Assembly: GCA_002433075.1 (NCBI GenBank)
Contig: DJHM01000022.1
Span: 293,673-357,672, forward strand
Origin: Latescibacteria bacterium UBA6620
GTDB lineage: Bacteria > Latescibacterota > UBA2968
DNA length: 64,000 nucleotides
Direction: 5' to 3'
In this document: piece by piece, positions 41,591 through 50,473 of the stretch
Numbering within the stretch: position 1 is the stretch's first letter
Layout: every line of letters begins with the position of its first letter
The notes under the pieces: generated by a model
Databases searched by the model: none
What the model saw: the letters and a program-made list of their open reading frames with translations, nothing else
What the model was told of the DNA's origin: nothing
Translations under genes and position numbers: made by a program

Positions 41591-42619
41591 TCAGCTCTCG
41601 TAGAGTTCCTTTGGGTCTTCCTTCTTCTCGAGACTGAAATCCAGATCAAACAGCTTGCATCCGTGACAGAACTGGATGCCATTCCGGTTGCCTGATTCGT
41701 GGAGTCGGCGCACCCATGACCACTTTGGGTTTCGCCACACCTGAGCAATCGACTCAGAGTGGATGTTTCCAAGGTTCATCTTGCCATCATAGTCCATCGG
41801 ACACAGCGCAACCGTCCCCATCGCCGTGATGTGCATCGTGGACCACGGGAGAATGCACGGGTGGTAGACGTCCCCATAGGTCCCCTCTACCTCGGATGTG
41901 ACTCGATCATCCAACTCGATCTGATTGCCCCAATTGTGGGCGCGCTTCATGTAGATTCGATCCTGAGGTTTCCGAAATCGAGACCAGAACCCCTCCCACC
42001 TCTCAAGCTCCTGGGCCTCTTCATCCTTCGAAAGGTCGAAGAAGGAGACCCCCCTTACCCGAACCATGAGGTCCGGCTTGAGCGTCTCACGGACCTCGAA
42101 CAAGGTCTCGATATTCTGGAGAACCGTATCGTAGTCCAACTGGACTCTCATCTTCTCGTAGTTCTCACGATCGACGGAGTCGATCGACAGCATGATTTCG
42201 TCCAGGCCGGCGTTCAGAAGCTCTTCTGATTTCTGTCGGCTCAGCATGGACGCGTTTGTCGACATGCTAACAACCTTGATATTCGCATCCTTCAGCCGTT
42301 GAACCCGGGACACGATCTTCTTATCCAGGAGCGGCTCGCCTGCGCGCTGAACCATCACGACGTTGATCCAGTCGCTGTAGTCCGACATTTCAGACGCGAT
42401 CTTCTCGAACAGATCGTCGGGCATCATCGGCACGGATTTGTCCCAAACATCGACGGGGCAGAACGGGCATCGAGCATTACAGACCCGTGTTGTCTCGACC
42501 TGGAAATACTTTGGGAAATGGAGCGCCTCTTCCAGATCATCCAGATCGAGCCGATCCTCGAGTTCCCGCAATTCGGCCTCGAGGGCCTCTGAGCCAGCGT
42601 CTTCGATTCGTGTGATCAT
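41591..42619 (-). CDS. radical SAM/SPASM enzyme
   Basis: From ATG 42617-42619 (overlapping the cupin stop, ATGA) the protein has 342 residues. The radical SAM motif CNARCPFC is near residue 48, preceded by FPKYFQVETTRV; MVQRAGEPLLDKKIV and SMSTNASML follow. The C-terminal cysteines in HITAMGTVALCPMDYDGK and FCHGCKLFDLDF make a SPASM-type cluster-binding domain. The open frame reaches 42964, but its upstream part is basic and inside the cupin gene. The reaction may be dehydrogenation, epimerisation or deoxygenation of a sugar or acyl group; not decidable here. Confidence 0.83.
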   Translation of the reverse strand: MITRIEDAGSEALEAELRELEDRLDLDDLEEALHFPKYFQVETTRVCNARCPFCPVDVWDKSVPMMPDDLFEKIASEMSDYSDWINVVMVQRAGEPLLDKKIVSRVQRLKDANIKVVSMSTNASMLSRQKSEELLNAGLDEIMLSIDSVDRENYEKMRVQLDYDTVLQNIETLFEVRETLKPDLMVRVRGVSFFDLSKDEEAQELERWEGFWSRFRKPQDRIYMKRAHNWGNQIELDDRVTSEVEGTYGDVYHPCILPWSTMHITAMGTVALCPMDYDGKMNLGNIHSESIAQVWRNPKWSWVRRLHESGNRNGIQFCHGCKLFDLDFSLEKKEDPKELYES

Positions 42620-43149
42620 CTCGCTTCCTTCGTCCACTCGTCGATATGCTTGCCCAGTCGAGAAAGGTAACGTTCGACCTCGCCGAGGCTGTTTTCGACG
42701 GGCGACCACGGGGCAAATTCGGTCTGCTCCCTGCGGAAGGGACCGTTGGTGGTTTCGTGAAATACGACAAATTCGCTCTGGGGCACGACTGTATGATAGG
42801 TGGGTGTGCCAAGCCGATAGTAAACGGCGCACCCGTTTTCCTGACCGAGGCGTATCACTCGACTTACATCTCCTTCGTGATCGAAAAGCACGATATCGAG
42901 CTCTCCTTCGATTGCGTGAAACGACTCGGATTTCCGTAAATGCCGATGCGGTCTGACATAGCACCCACGGCTTTGAACGATGATCATCTCATGGAGCGTA
43001 TCATCGATCGATGGATGCGTGCACAGGCGAATTCGTTTCCGCTCGTTTAGGCGCGCGGCACCCTTCAGGAACTCCACATCTGAGGGATGTAGAACCGTCA
43101 CCGCTTCAGTCGAGTAGAGTACTTCCTTGCTTTCTTCTGTGAATTCCAC
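42616..43149 (-). CDS. WbuC-like cupin metalloprotein
   Basis: This 177-residue protein contains a single cupin barrel. RKRIRLCTHPSIDDTLHEMI precedes the metal-site motif YVRPHRHLRKSESFHAIEGE (two His, Glu and a later His). GTPTYHTVVP gives the second cupin motif. The R-x-C-x-H-P-S and RPHRH pattern is that of WbuC, a frequent O-antigen-locus protein whose activity is not established; isomerisation or metal-dependent hydrolysis has been suggested for similar cupins. Seven bases separate it from the DegT aminotransferase gene. Confidence 0.8.
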   Translation of the reverse strand: MEFTEESKEVLYSTEAVTVLHPSDVEFLKGAARLNERKRIRLCTHPSIDDTLHEMIIVQSRGCYVRPHRHLRKSESFHAIEGELDIVLFDHEGDVSRVIRLGQENGCAVYYRLGTPTYHTVVPQSEFVVFHETTNGPFRREQTEFAPWSPVENSLGEVERYLSRLGKHIDEWTKEAR

Positions 43150-43156
43150 GATTGCC

Positions 43157-44245
43157 TCAGAAGAACCGACTGACGGACTGCTTGACGTGATCGATCTGCC
43201 CGTCTGTCATTTTCTCGTGATTTGGAATCGACAGAATCCTTCTCACTGTCTTCTCCGCCACAGGAATGTCGAGCGGAAACTTTCCCCGGTATGCGGTCTG
43301 ATGCGGCATCAACAACGAATGGTGAATCTTCGTCTCGATTTGATCTGACTGTAGATGCCTCTGGAGCTCGTCGCGGCTGTCGGATTGAATCGTGAACGTG
43401 TAGAAGACGTGCTTCCAGCCGTCAGGCTCCTCAGGACAGGTAACCAGCCCGTCAAGTGATCGTCGATATGTCCGAGCAATCTCCCGACGACGATCGATGA
43501 TCTGATCCAGACGATCGAGTTCCACGAGCAACAGAGCTGCTTGCAGCGTCTGCATTCTGAAATTCAGACTTGGATAGTGGCAATCTTCACGGTTGCGCGT
43601 ACCCGCATAGCGAAGGGATTGGACTCTGTCCACCAGCTCTTCATCGTCCGTCAACACGGCTCCCGCTTCCCCATAAGAGTGGAACACCTTCATCGAGTTA
43701 AAGCTGAAGCACGCAAGATGACCGAAGGAGCCCGCTCGCCGCCCCTTCCCGTCCTCTGCTCCGAATGCCTGTGCTGCATCCTCGATGATGGGTATCCCAC
43801 GTTCTTCCGCCACGTGCACCAGATCATCCATCTCGCACAGCTTTCCTGTGTAATGCACCGGAACAATCGCGCGTGTTTTGCTGCTTATGGCCGCCTCGAC
43901 ACGACCCGGATCTATGTTCAAGTCAGGCGCAATGTCGACATACACCGGCGTTGCACCGGTCAGCACAATCGCATTCGTTGTGGCCACCCAGGACATGGGC
44001 GTCGTGATGATCTCGTCACCGGGTCCGACGTCGAGTGCGCGGAGGGCGACATACAGCGCGTCGCTCCCGGAGCTGACTCCGATGCAGAACCGCCGTCCGC
44101 AATAAGCAGCCACTCTGGTCTCCAGTTCCAGCATCTCAGGACCCATGATGACACGCCCGTGATCGAGCACTGTACCGACGGCCTCCATAAGCCTTGCCTT
44201 GAGGGCAACGTCTTTGACACTTAGATCCAGATACGGAACGTTCAC
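43157..44245 (-). CDS. DegT/DnrJ/EryC1 aminotransferase
   Basis: GTG at 44243-44245 overlaps the alcohol dehydrogenase stop (GTGA). The 362-residue protein begins VNVPYLDLSVKD. It has SSGSDALYVALRAL, VHYTGKLCEMDDL, IIEDAAQAFGAE (PLP aspartate), and the cofactor lysine in FSFNSMKVFHSYGEAG. The family aminates keto sugars at C3 or C4. An adjacent zinc dehydrogenase could create the keto group. It differs enough from the tandem DegT pair at 49-51 kb to suggest a separate substrate. Confidence 0.85.
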   Translation of the reverse strand: MNVPYLDLSVKDVALKARLMEAVGTVLDHGRVIMGPEMLELETRVAAYCGRRFCIGVSSGSDALYVALRALDVGPGDEIITTPMSWVATTNAIVLTGATPVYVDIAPDLNIDPGRVEAAISSKTRAIVPVHYTGKLCEMDDLVHVAEERGIPIIEDAAQAFGAEDGKGRRAGSFGHLACFSFNSMKVFHSYGEAGAVLTDDEELVDRVQSLRYAGTRNREDCHYPSLNFRMQTLQAALLLVELDRLDQIIDRRREIARTYRRSLDGLVTCPEEPDGWKHVFYTFTIQSDSRDELQRHLQSDQIETKIHHSLLMPHQTAYRGKFPLDIPVAEKTVRRILSIPNHEKMTDGQIDHVKQSVSRFF

Positions 44246-45282
44246 GTCATATCCACCATCACACGACCAGCAGCCCCGCTTCGCACGAGCGCGATGGCCT
44301 CGTTGATCTGATCGAGGTGAAACTCGTGGGTCACCAGGCCGTCCAGCGTCATCTTTCCGCTTTCGCAAAGTCGTACGTAGCGTGGTATTTCAAGATGCGG
44401 CTCCGAACTCCCTCCGTGGGAGCCTGTGAGCACCTTTCTGAAATGCAGGGGCAGGGTGTAGATCGTGACGTTGTCGCCCTTGGTGGGCACACCGACCAGA
44501 ATCGTTCGGCCATCTGCCTGCGTGAGCTCATAAGCCATTTCGATGACACGTGCATTCCCGGTGGTATCGATCACGACATCCGCGCCATCTTTTCCTACGA
44601 TCTCACGCAATGCGCCCGGCAGGTCGGTCGTGTCGCTCACGAAATGGGTTAACCCGAACTCGAGGCCCAACGCGCGCTTACTGTCGCTCAGGTCGACGCC
44701 AACGATCGGGTTCGCAGACACCATACTCGCCGCCTGAGCCAGGTTCAATCCCACTCCGCCAATACCAAAGATCACGACGGATTCACCGACCTTCACTCGT
44801 GCGTCGTTGTTCACCACCCCCATCGCCGTGGTCACCGAACAACCGAACAGGGGCGCGAGTTTGAGGTCGAAAGTCTTCGGAATGGGTGTCAACCGATTCT
44901 CTGACACGACCGCAACTTCGTTAAAGGTCGTTACCCAACCCGCGTTCACCGTTCGGTCGCCACGGGTATAGGTTGGAGTTGGCGACTGCAACCCAGAGCT
45001 CGGTCGCCAGTGCATCACAACGTGATCTCCCGGCGAGACGGTTGTAACGCCCTCCCCGATCTCGAGGACCTCTCCGGACCCTTCGTGGCCGAGTAAATGA
45101 GGGAGAAACAGATCGGGCCCTTTTGCCCCTTCGATCTCATTTATCTGCGCCCCGCAGATTCCGCTGTAGTGGACCTTCACAAGCACCTGGCCGAACGTAA
45201 GCAACTCGGGTGTTTCGAGATCGTCGACCACGAGCGGGCTGTTCAGTTCCTCGAGAATGGCGGCCTTGAATCGCATGGTCAT
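44242..45282 (-). CDS. zinc-dependent alcohol dehydrogenase (MDR)
   Basis: ATG at 45280-45282 overlaps the methyltransferase stop (ATGA). The 346-residue protein has an N-terminal GroES-like domain with YSGICGAQINEIEG (catalytic zinc cysteine) and LLGHEGSGEVLEIGEGV. The Rossmann domain has VVIFGIGGVGLNLAQ, and the end SGAAGRVMVDM is typical. It would oxidise an alcohol to a ketone or aldehyde on a sugar or sugar alcohol. Its position just ahead of a DegT aminotransferase suggests oxidation followed by amination. Confidence 0.87.
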   Translation of the reverse strand: MTMRFKAAILEELNSPLVVDDLETPELLTFGQVLVKVHYSGICGAQINEIEGAKGPDLFLPHLLGHEGSGEVLEIGEGVTTVSPGDHVVMHWRPSSGLQSPTPTYTRGDRTVNAGWVTTFNEVAVVSENRLTPIPKTFDLKLAPLFGCSVTTAMGVVNNDARVKVGESVVIFGIGGVGLNLAQAASMVSANPIVGVDLSDSKRALGLEFGLTHFVSDTTDLPGALREIVGKDGADVVIDTTGNARVIEMAYELTQADGRTILVGVPTKGDNVTIYTLPLHFRKVLTGSHGGSSEPHLEIPRYVRLCESGKMTLDGLVTHEFHLDQINEAIALVRSGAAGRVMVDMT

Positions 45283-45941
45283 TCGAAAAAGATAAACTCG
45301 TAGTCGCCTGTGTAGCCGAAGCGCTCGTAGAGCCAGACCCATTCGACCACGCTGAAAAACGATTCACACGTCAACGCCCAGCACTGAAGGTTGAAGAGTT
45401 CCTGCTCATCGCGATAGCTCTCGAGCATCACGTAACCTTGCTGCCCTACCCGCTCGATTTCCCGCAATGCTGTCTCGAGATCGAAAATCTTCAGATTGTG
45501 GAGGCATCCCATCGATATGACGAGGTCGAAATAATTGTCATCGAAGGCGTAGACGTCCTGCGCCCGCTGATTGAACAGGTGTGGCCGAATCGACTCCGGC
45601 GCATCCCCGATCCCGTGTCGGGATATATCGAATCCGACGACTTCCGCGTCCGGCAGGAGTTGCTTGAGTTCACAGAGAACGTGTGCCTTCCCGCACCCCA
45701 CGTCCAGGATCCGTGACGACTGGGACAGACCGTAGCTTGAAATGATCTGTTTTGCCACGGGCTTCCACCGACCGTCGTAACGGTAGCCACCGTAGCCGTA
45801 GCGCCGGTCGCCGTCCCAGTAGTCGAACTCGTATTCCTTGGCTTTCAACATGCACCCCACCTTGTCGTCTATCATTCGAGCGACATAGTCTCGCGACGTT
45901 CGTCGGTGCAGTGGGGTAACCAGGTCAACCAGTTGGCCCAA
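45279..45941 (-). CDS. class I SAM-dependent methyltransferase
   Basis: The protein has 220 residues. Before the core is EYEFDYWDGDRRYGYGGYRY, a Tyr/Gly-rich segment recurring in glycan-locus methyltransferases that follow transketolase genes. Motif I is RILDVGCGKAHVLCELK, followed by GFDIS and FDLVISMGCLHNLK. The gene sits 11 bases after the transketolase C-terminal subunit gene. It may methylate the product of the transketolase/dehydrogenase steps; no acceptor can be named. Confidence 0.8.
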   Translation of the reverse strand: MGQLVDLVTPLHRRTSRDYVARMIDDKVGCMLKAKEYEFDYWDGDRRYGYGGYRYDGRWKPVAKQIISSYGLSQSSRILDVGCGKAHVLCELKQLLPDAEVVGFDISRHGIGDAPESIRPHLFNQRAQDVYAFDDNYFDLVISMGCLHNLKIFDLETALREIERVGQQGYVMLESYRDEQELFNLQCWALTCESFFSVVEWVWLYERFGYTGDYEFIFFE

Positions 45942-45952
45942 AAGGCTCTTCC

Positions 45953-46897
45953 TTACGCAACAGTAATGGATTGAACTTCTACGGAATCCTTCACGACAGA
46001 AACCAGATGATCTGTTGTTATCTTGTAACGTTCCATCAGTGATGCCTGAGAACCGTACTGATCCGGAAACACATCCGGCAAACCGATCCTCTGGAACCGA
46101 ACGGATCCCGTGAGTCGGGATTCCGCCATGATCTCTGCCACAGCGCTACCCAGTCCGCCGTAAATCGTATGCTCTTCGATCGTCACAACCGCCCGGACGC
46201 TCGAAGCGGCCTCGAGAATCGTCTGTTCATCAAGAGGTTTGACCGTCGGAACGTGCAAGACGCCTGTGGACACACCACCGCTGTCCAGACGCTCCGCCGC
46301 TTCAAGTGCGGGGCCGAGTGTGACTCCGGTCGTCAACACAAGAGCGTCCTCCCCATCTCGCACCGGCAGTGCTTTCCCGATCGCAAACGGCACAGCATCG
46401 CTCGTCACGATGGGATCGTATCCTTTGGCCAACCGGATGTAGATGGGTCCATCGTATTCGACCGTCAGGGGCATCAACCGACGCATCTCATCTGCATCAG
46501 CGGGTGCGATGATTGTCATGTTCGGCAAGGCCCGCATGAGGGCGATGTCTTCGACCGCAAGGTGCGTAGGGCCCAGAGGGGCATATACCATCCCGCCCCC
46601 GTTGGCGATCAGACGAACCGAGAGATTGTGCAGGCAGAGATCGACCGCCACCTGCTCGAGGCAACGGCGCGTAAGAAACGTCGCGATCGTATTGACATAA
46701 GGGATCTTCCCCTCGAAGGCGAATCCCGCAGCCATTCCAATGAGATTGGCCTCGGCGATACCCTCCATGAAGAATCGGTCTGGATGCGCATCACGAAACG
46801 CCTGTGCGCTACCTTGCCCCAGATCGGAACCGATGAAGAACACGCGGTCGTCCTTCTCTGCGAGCTCCCCGACGCATTCGAGTGCGGTCGCCCTCAT
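45953..46897 (-). CDS. transketolase-like enzyme, C-terminal (pyrimidine-binding) subunit
   Basis: This 314-residue protein forms the second half of a split thiamine-diphosphate enzyme. Recognised parts are FMEGIAEANLIGMAAGFAFE with the TPP-activating Glu, ATFLTRRCLEQV, GPTHLAVEDIALMRALPNMT, and a C-terminal domain starting near VPTVKPLDEQTI. It overlaps the N-terminal subunit gene by four bases. Together they would move a two-carbon ketol group, giving ketoses or branched sugars. Being in the glycan operon, it is not the housekeeping transketolase. Confidence 0.87.
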   Translation of the reverse strand: MRATALECVGELAEKDDRVFFIGSDLGQGSAQAFRDAHPDRFFMEGIAEANLIGMAAGFAFEGKIPYVNTIATFLTRRCLEQVAVDLCLHNLSVRLIANGGGMVYAPLGPTHLAVEDIALMRALPNMTIIAPADADEMRRLMPLTVEYDGPIYIRLAKGYDPIVTSDAVPFAIGKALPVRDGEDALVLTTGVTLGPALEAAERLDSGGVSTGVLHVPTVKPLDEQTILEAASSVRAVVTIEEHTIYGGLGSAVAEIMAESRLTGSVRFQRIGLPDVFPDQYGSQASLMERYKITTDHLVSVVKDSVEVQSITVA

Positions 46898-47706
46898 CGG
46901 GAACCGATCCCCTCATACAGTGCCGCAATCTCTTCTGGCTTCACGCGACTCTTGTGGTGCCAGGACAAATCCTCCTCGACGCCGGAGATGCCTTTCCCTT
47001 TGGTTGTATGGCAGATTACCACCGTTGGCTTCTCGACCTCACACGGAAGATCTTCGAACGCCTCCCTCAAAGCTGTCACGTCGTGTCCGTCAACTTCGCG
47101 AACACCGAAACCGAAGGCCGTCCACTTGTCCGCAAATGGCTCCAGCTCCAGTACCTCGTGAGTCGACGCGTAGGATTGCATCTTGTTATAGTCAACGATC
47201 ACGGTCAGGCTGTCGAGCCGATGCTTCGCGGCGCACATCGCCCCTTCCCAGATACTGCCTTCGTTGCATTCCCCATCTCCAACAATGACGAACACCCGGT
47301 GCTTTGCGCCCTCCTGGCGTGCGCTGAGCGCCATTCCGACACCAATGGACAACCCGTGGCCGAGCGCACCGGTCGACGCTTCGACTCCCGGTACCTTCGG
47401 ACGTTCCGGATGCCCGCCGAGGATGCCTTCGCTCTTGCAGAAACGCTCGAATTCCGAGCGATGGAAGAATCCCTTATCGCCCAGCACAGCATACAACGCC
47501 ATACAACCGTGTCCCTTGCTCAGAATCATGCGATCCCGGTCAGACCAGTTCGGTTCGTCCACCCTGAACGCAAGGACATCGTCGTAGAGCACGCTAAGGA
47601 TCTCGACAAGAGACAGAGCCGATGCCAGGTGCCCGCGGCCTCCGTACTCCAACATCCCGACGATCATATGCCTGAGTTCGTCTGACCTTTCGTTTAGCTG
47701 ATTCAT
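46894..47706 (-). CDS. transketolase-like enzyme, N-terminal (TPP-binding) subunit
   Basis: This 270-residue protein binds thiamine diphosphate. It has KGHGCMALYAVLGD, TGALGHGLSIGVGMALS, and the TPP/Mg motif GDGECNEGSIWEGAMCAAKH ending in VIVDYNKMQ. The ATG overlaps the kinase gene stop by four bases. Split transketolases are frequent in loci for unusual sugars, where they build the carbon skeleton from a keto donor and an aldose-phosphate or keto-sugar acceptor. The acceptor here is unknown. Confidence 0.88.
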   Translation of the reverse strand: MNQLNERSDELRHMIVGMLEYGGRGHLASALSLVEILSVLYDDVLAFRVDEPNWSDRDRMILSKGHGCMALYAVLGDKGFFHRSEFERFCKSEGILGGHPERPKVPGVEASTGALGHGLSIGVGMALSARQEGAKHRVFVIVGDGECNEGSIWEGAMCAAKHRLDSLTVIVDYNKMQSYASTHEVLELEPFADKWTAFGFGVREVDGHDVTALREAFEDLPCEVEKPTVVICHTTKGKGISGVEEDLSWHHKSRVKPEEIAALYEGIGSR

Positions 47707-48743
47707 TGTCCGGCACTCCCGAAGAGAGGACCAAATTCCATCGCCTGACGTGCTGCACTCAGCAGATCGCGGGCCTTTTCCACCTGTCGCTTAAGCACAC
47801 CTTCCATCTCACCACTGTGTGCAAGCCGACGTCGCTCCCAGGAGCCAGGAAGGAACTCATTCAGTACGATCAGACACCACTTCAGTGCCCAGAGCGGCCT
47901 TAGCGCCTGAATCCGATGACGAAGTGTCGAATCGTCGGAAAAGATGGACAGAACTCGCGACGCAAACTGAGCCTTGAGTTCACTCGTCAGCGTCATCGCT
48001 GGATGTAGTACGAAGTCGCACACCAACTTTGCCGGGTCGTCCCATCCGAAGTACTCGAAATCCACGAAGGCGAGTTGGCCATCCGAACGACGCAACGCGT
48101 TGTGGAATCCGAAGTCAGAGGGACTGAGTGCGCGGTGTTCGGGTCCGATCAGACAAGTGGAATCCAGTCCGGCGTCATCGTAGACACATCGCGCCTCCTC
48201 AATGGCTTCGTTTATCGTCTGCTCCAGATCACCTTCCACGAACGCAAGCGCATCCTGATGGTGTCGCGTATACGGTCGCACGGTTTCAAATCGCTTCCGT
48301 CTTTCCACGAGTTGATCCTCGATCTCTTCGAGGGAGAAGCAGGCCTCCGATGCCGGGCCCAGAGCGTCGCTACCTGCTGATGTTCTCAGCGATGCGAGCG
48401 CCTCGACGAACGTCGCAGCTTGATCAATATCGTCCGGACTGACGTCGACAATGCCTACACCCTCTACGAACCTGTAGACAGCGAATGCCGACTCCGGCCT
48501 GGATAGAATGGGCTCTGGGATCTGCCGAAGACCGTGCTTCCACATGAATTCCACAGCTGAAAACTCCGTCCGGAGGCGATCACGTCGGTCGTCGGCAATC
48601 CGCGGATATAGCTTCGCCAGGTAATCGGCCGTGACTGTCCGGATTCGAAGCACGCGGCTGTTCGCACTCGCCAGTTGCTCGACCGAGCGAACGCCCCCCC
48701 CGATCTTCTCGATCTCGGCGATCAGTGCCCGATGAGTCGTCAC
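47703..48743 (-). CDS. APH/choline-kinase-family phosphotransferase
   Basis: From GTG 48741-48743 (overlapping the HAD stop, GTGA) the protein has about 346 residues. A longer frame starts at GTG 48752. It is a protein-kinase-fold small-molecule kinase. The N-lobe has VLRIRTVTADYLAKLYPR with the ATP-binding Lys. The Brenner-like motif is LSPSDFGFHNAL, where Ser-x-x-Asp replaces the usual His-x-Asp (HGDLHxxN). The metal-binding Asp is in AFVDFEYFGWDDP. It would phosphorylate a sugar or sugar alcohol near the HAD phosphatase and the RfaE-like enzyme. Confidence 0.75.
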   Translation of the reverse strand: MTTHRALIAEIEKIGGGVRSVEQLASANSRVLRIRTVTADYLAKLYPRIADDRRDRLRTEFSAVEFMWKHGLRQIPEPILSRPESAFAVYRFVEGVGIVDVSPDDIDQAATFVEALASLRTSAGSDALGPASEACFSLEEIEDQLVERRKRFETVRPYTRHHQDALAFVEGDLEQTINEAIEEARCVYDDAGLDSTCLIGPEHRALSPSDFGFHNALRRSDGQLAFVDFEYFGWDDPAKLVCDFVLHPAMTLTSELKAQFASRVLSIFSDDSTLRHRIQALRPLWALKWCLIVLNEFLPGSWERRRLAHSGEMEGVLKRQVEKARDLLSAARQAMEFGPLFGSAGQ

Positions 48744-49360
48744 ACCCGGCACCCAAACAGAATGCTGGCGATCTCGGACCAGTCGCTCGCAAGATCGATG
48801 TCGGCGTTCCTTTCCATCCCCTGTCCATAGAGGATCCTGGCTACCCCCTCCGGGAAATCCGAATTCAGAAACACTTCAGGCAAATCATCTACGAAGTGCG
48901 TACACCCCAGGCTACCGATTCGACGGACCTTCTCCTTCCTCGTAGGCTCGAAATAGACATCCTGGCGACCGAAGCCGAGACCGTCCGGGTTGAAGAAGTG
49001 ATTCGACTCCATCCATTGGAGGGAAGCCTTGTGAAGGTCCGTATCCGGATCCTGGGCGGCGAACCGGGTCTTGTGACTCACCACAACTACGGGGACACCC
49101 TCAGCACGGCATCGTTGCATTGCCTCCCTGAAGCCTGTCTCCATCTCGGCCTCGCACATTCGTCGGCCATAGACTTCTGCCTGCACCTTCTGCCAGAGAA
49201 TTTCCCCATCTGGTAGTCCTCTCAGGAAACGTCGAAGTTCAGGTTTGCCCTCAATCTCGTCAGGCACATCGATTCCGAGCGCTTTAGTCGCTCGAGGGAA
49301 CACGTGCTCGTAAGACACGATCGTGTTGTCGAAGTCGGTTCCCAGTCTAATCGAGTTCAA
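48740..49360 (-). CDS. HAD-superfamily phosphatase
   Basis: This 206-residue protein has the HAD nucleophile motif LGTDFDNTIVSYE at residues ~6-18, VVVVSHKTRF as motif II, and FEPTRKEKVRRIGSLGCTHFVDDLPEVF containing the Lys and the motif IV acidic pair. The cap is helical (C1 type). It likely removes a phosphate from a sugar phosphate. The kinase gene follows with overlap and the tandem aminotransferases precede it. It does not match GmhB closely enough to call it the heptose phosphatase. Confidence 0.72.
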   Translation of the reverse strand: MNSIRLGTDFDNTIVSYEHVFPRATKALGIDVPDEIEGKPELRRFLRGLPDGEILWQKVQAEVYGRRMCEAEMETGFREAMQRCRAEGVPVVVVSHKTRFAAQDPDTDLHKASLQWMESNHFFNPDGLGFGRQDVYFEPTRKEKVRRIGSLGCTHFVDDLPEVFLNSDFPEGVARILYGQGMERNADIDLASDWSEIASILFGCRV

Positions 49361-49369
49361 GTCTAACGT

Positions 49370-50473
49370 TCAGTCGAAAAATGAGCGCACGCTGTCGACT
49401 ACGTGATGCTTCTGGTCGTCCGACAGGAACTGGTTCACCGGTAGCGTCAGGATCCGCCCACACAGACGTTCCGTGTTGGGGAGGGAGCCAACACCATAGC
49501 CCAGCGAAGATGCCGCCTCCTGCAGGTGAACTGGAATCGGGTAATGAACCTTTGCGGAAATACCCCTCTCCGAGAGGTAAGCCTGCAGTTCATCTCTCCT
49601 GTCGGTCTGAATCACATAGGTGTGGTAGACGTGTCCCTCGCAGGGTTCCGTCCCGGGCGTAGTCACCACATCATCGAGTTCCCGATTGTAGAACTCCGCT
49701 GTCTGGCGGCGCGATTCTTCGATGCTGGCCAGGTGATCCAAACGCCGGGTCAGAATCTCCGCCTGGATGGAGTCCAACCTCGTGCAATAGCCCCAGAAGC
49801 GAACGTGGTCGCGGTCAACAAGCCCGTGATTCCTGAGCAGGCGACATCGCTCGGCACTCTCTCCGTTGTTGCAGGTCACAATGCCCCCGTCGCCGCAGGC
49901 GTTCAGATTCTTCAGGGGATGCACGCTGAAACACGCAAGGTCTCCGATCGAGCCGATTTTCCGTCCACGATACGTGGCACCTACGGCCTGGGCTGCGTCC
50001 TCAATCACGTAGAGTCCGTGTTGATCGGCTATTCGCTGCAAACGGTCCATCTTCGCCGGCCGGCCTGTCAGATGGACGGGAAGCACCGCCTTCGTTCGTT
50101 CGGTGACCGCATCCTCGATCCGATCGGGATCGATATTCATATCGTCCGCAACGTCCACGAATACGGGTGTCGCCCCGACCAGTACGATACTGGACACTGT
50201 CGAAATCCACGAGTTCGACACCGTGATCACTTCGTCTCCGGGGCCGATGTCGAGTAGTCGGAGGGCCAGTATCAGGGCGTCTGTACCGCTACCTACGCCA
50301 ATGGCGTATAGCACACCGCACAGTTTCGCGAAGCGCTCCTCAAACTCGGCCACCGATCGACCAAGAACAAAATCGCCGCGGGCCATAACGTCCTCTACCG
50401 CACCTACCAGAGCCTCCCGCTCCTGGCGGTACTGTTGAGGAAAGTCGTTATACGGGACTTCGACCACGCTCAT
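49370..50473 (-). CDS. DegT/DnrJ/EryC1 aminotransferase (tandem copy 1)
   Basis: This 367-residue PLP enzyme has GSGTDALILALRLLDIGPGD, VLPVHLTGRPAKMDRL, VIEDAAQAVGAT, and the cofactor lysine in FSVHPLKNLNACGDGG. It shares this HPLKNLN motif and overall layout with the next gene, which it overlaps by four bases, so the two arose by tandem duplication and diverged. The downstream half has YHTYVIQTDRRDELQAYL and AKVHYPIPVHLQEAA. Likely aminates a keto sugar; position unknown. Confidence 0.86.
   Translation of the reverse strand: MSVVEVPYNDFPQQYRQEREALVGAVEDVMARGDFVLGRSVAEFEERFAKLCGVLYAIGVGSGTDALILALRLLDIGPGDEVITVSNSWISTVSSIVLVGATPVFVDVADDMNIDPDRIEDAVTERTKAVLPVHLTGRPAKMDRLQRIADQHGLYVIEDAAQAVGATYRGRKIGSIGDLACFSVHPLKNLNACGDGGIVTCNNGESAERCRLLRNHGLVDRDHVRFWGYCTRLDSIQAEILTRRLDHLASIEESRRQTAEFYNRELDDVVTTPGTEPCEGHVYHTYVIQTDRRDELQAYLSERGISAKVHYPIPVHLQEAASSLGYGVGSLPNTERLCGRILTLPVNQFLSDDQKHHVVDSVRSFFD

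Noticed and set aside
42620..42964. Upstream extension of the radical SAM frame
   Set aside because: Very basic translation inside the cupin gene; the ATGA overlap at 42616-42619 gives the natural start.
46169..47161. Plus-strand open frame of 330 codons
   Set aside because: Antisense to both transketolase subunits, whose TPP motifs are unmistakable.
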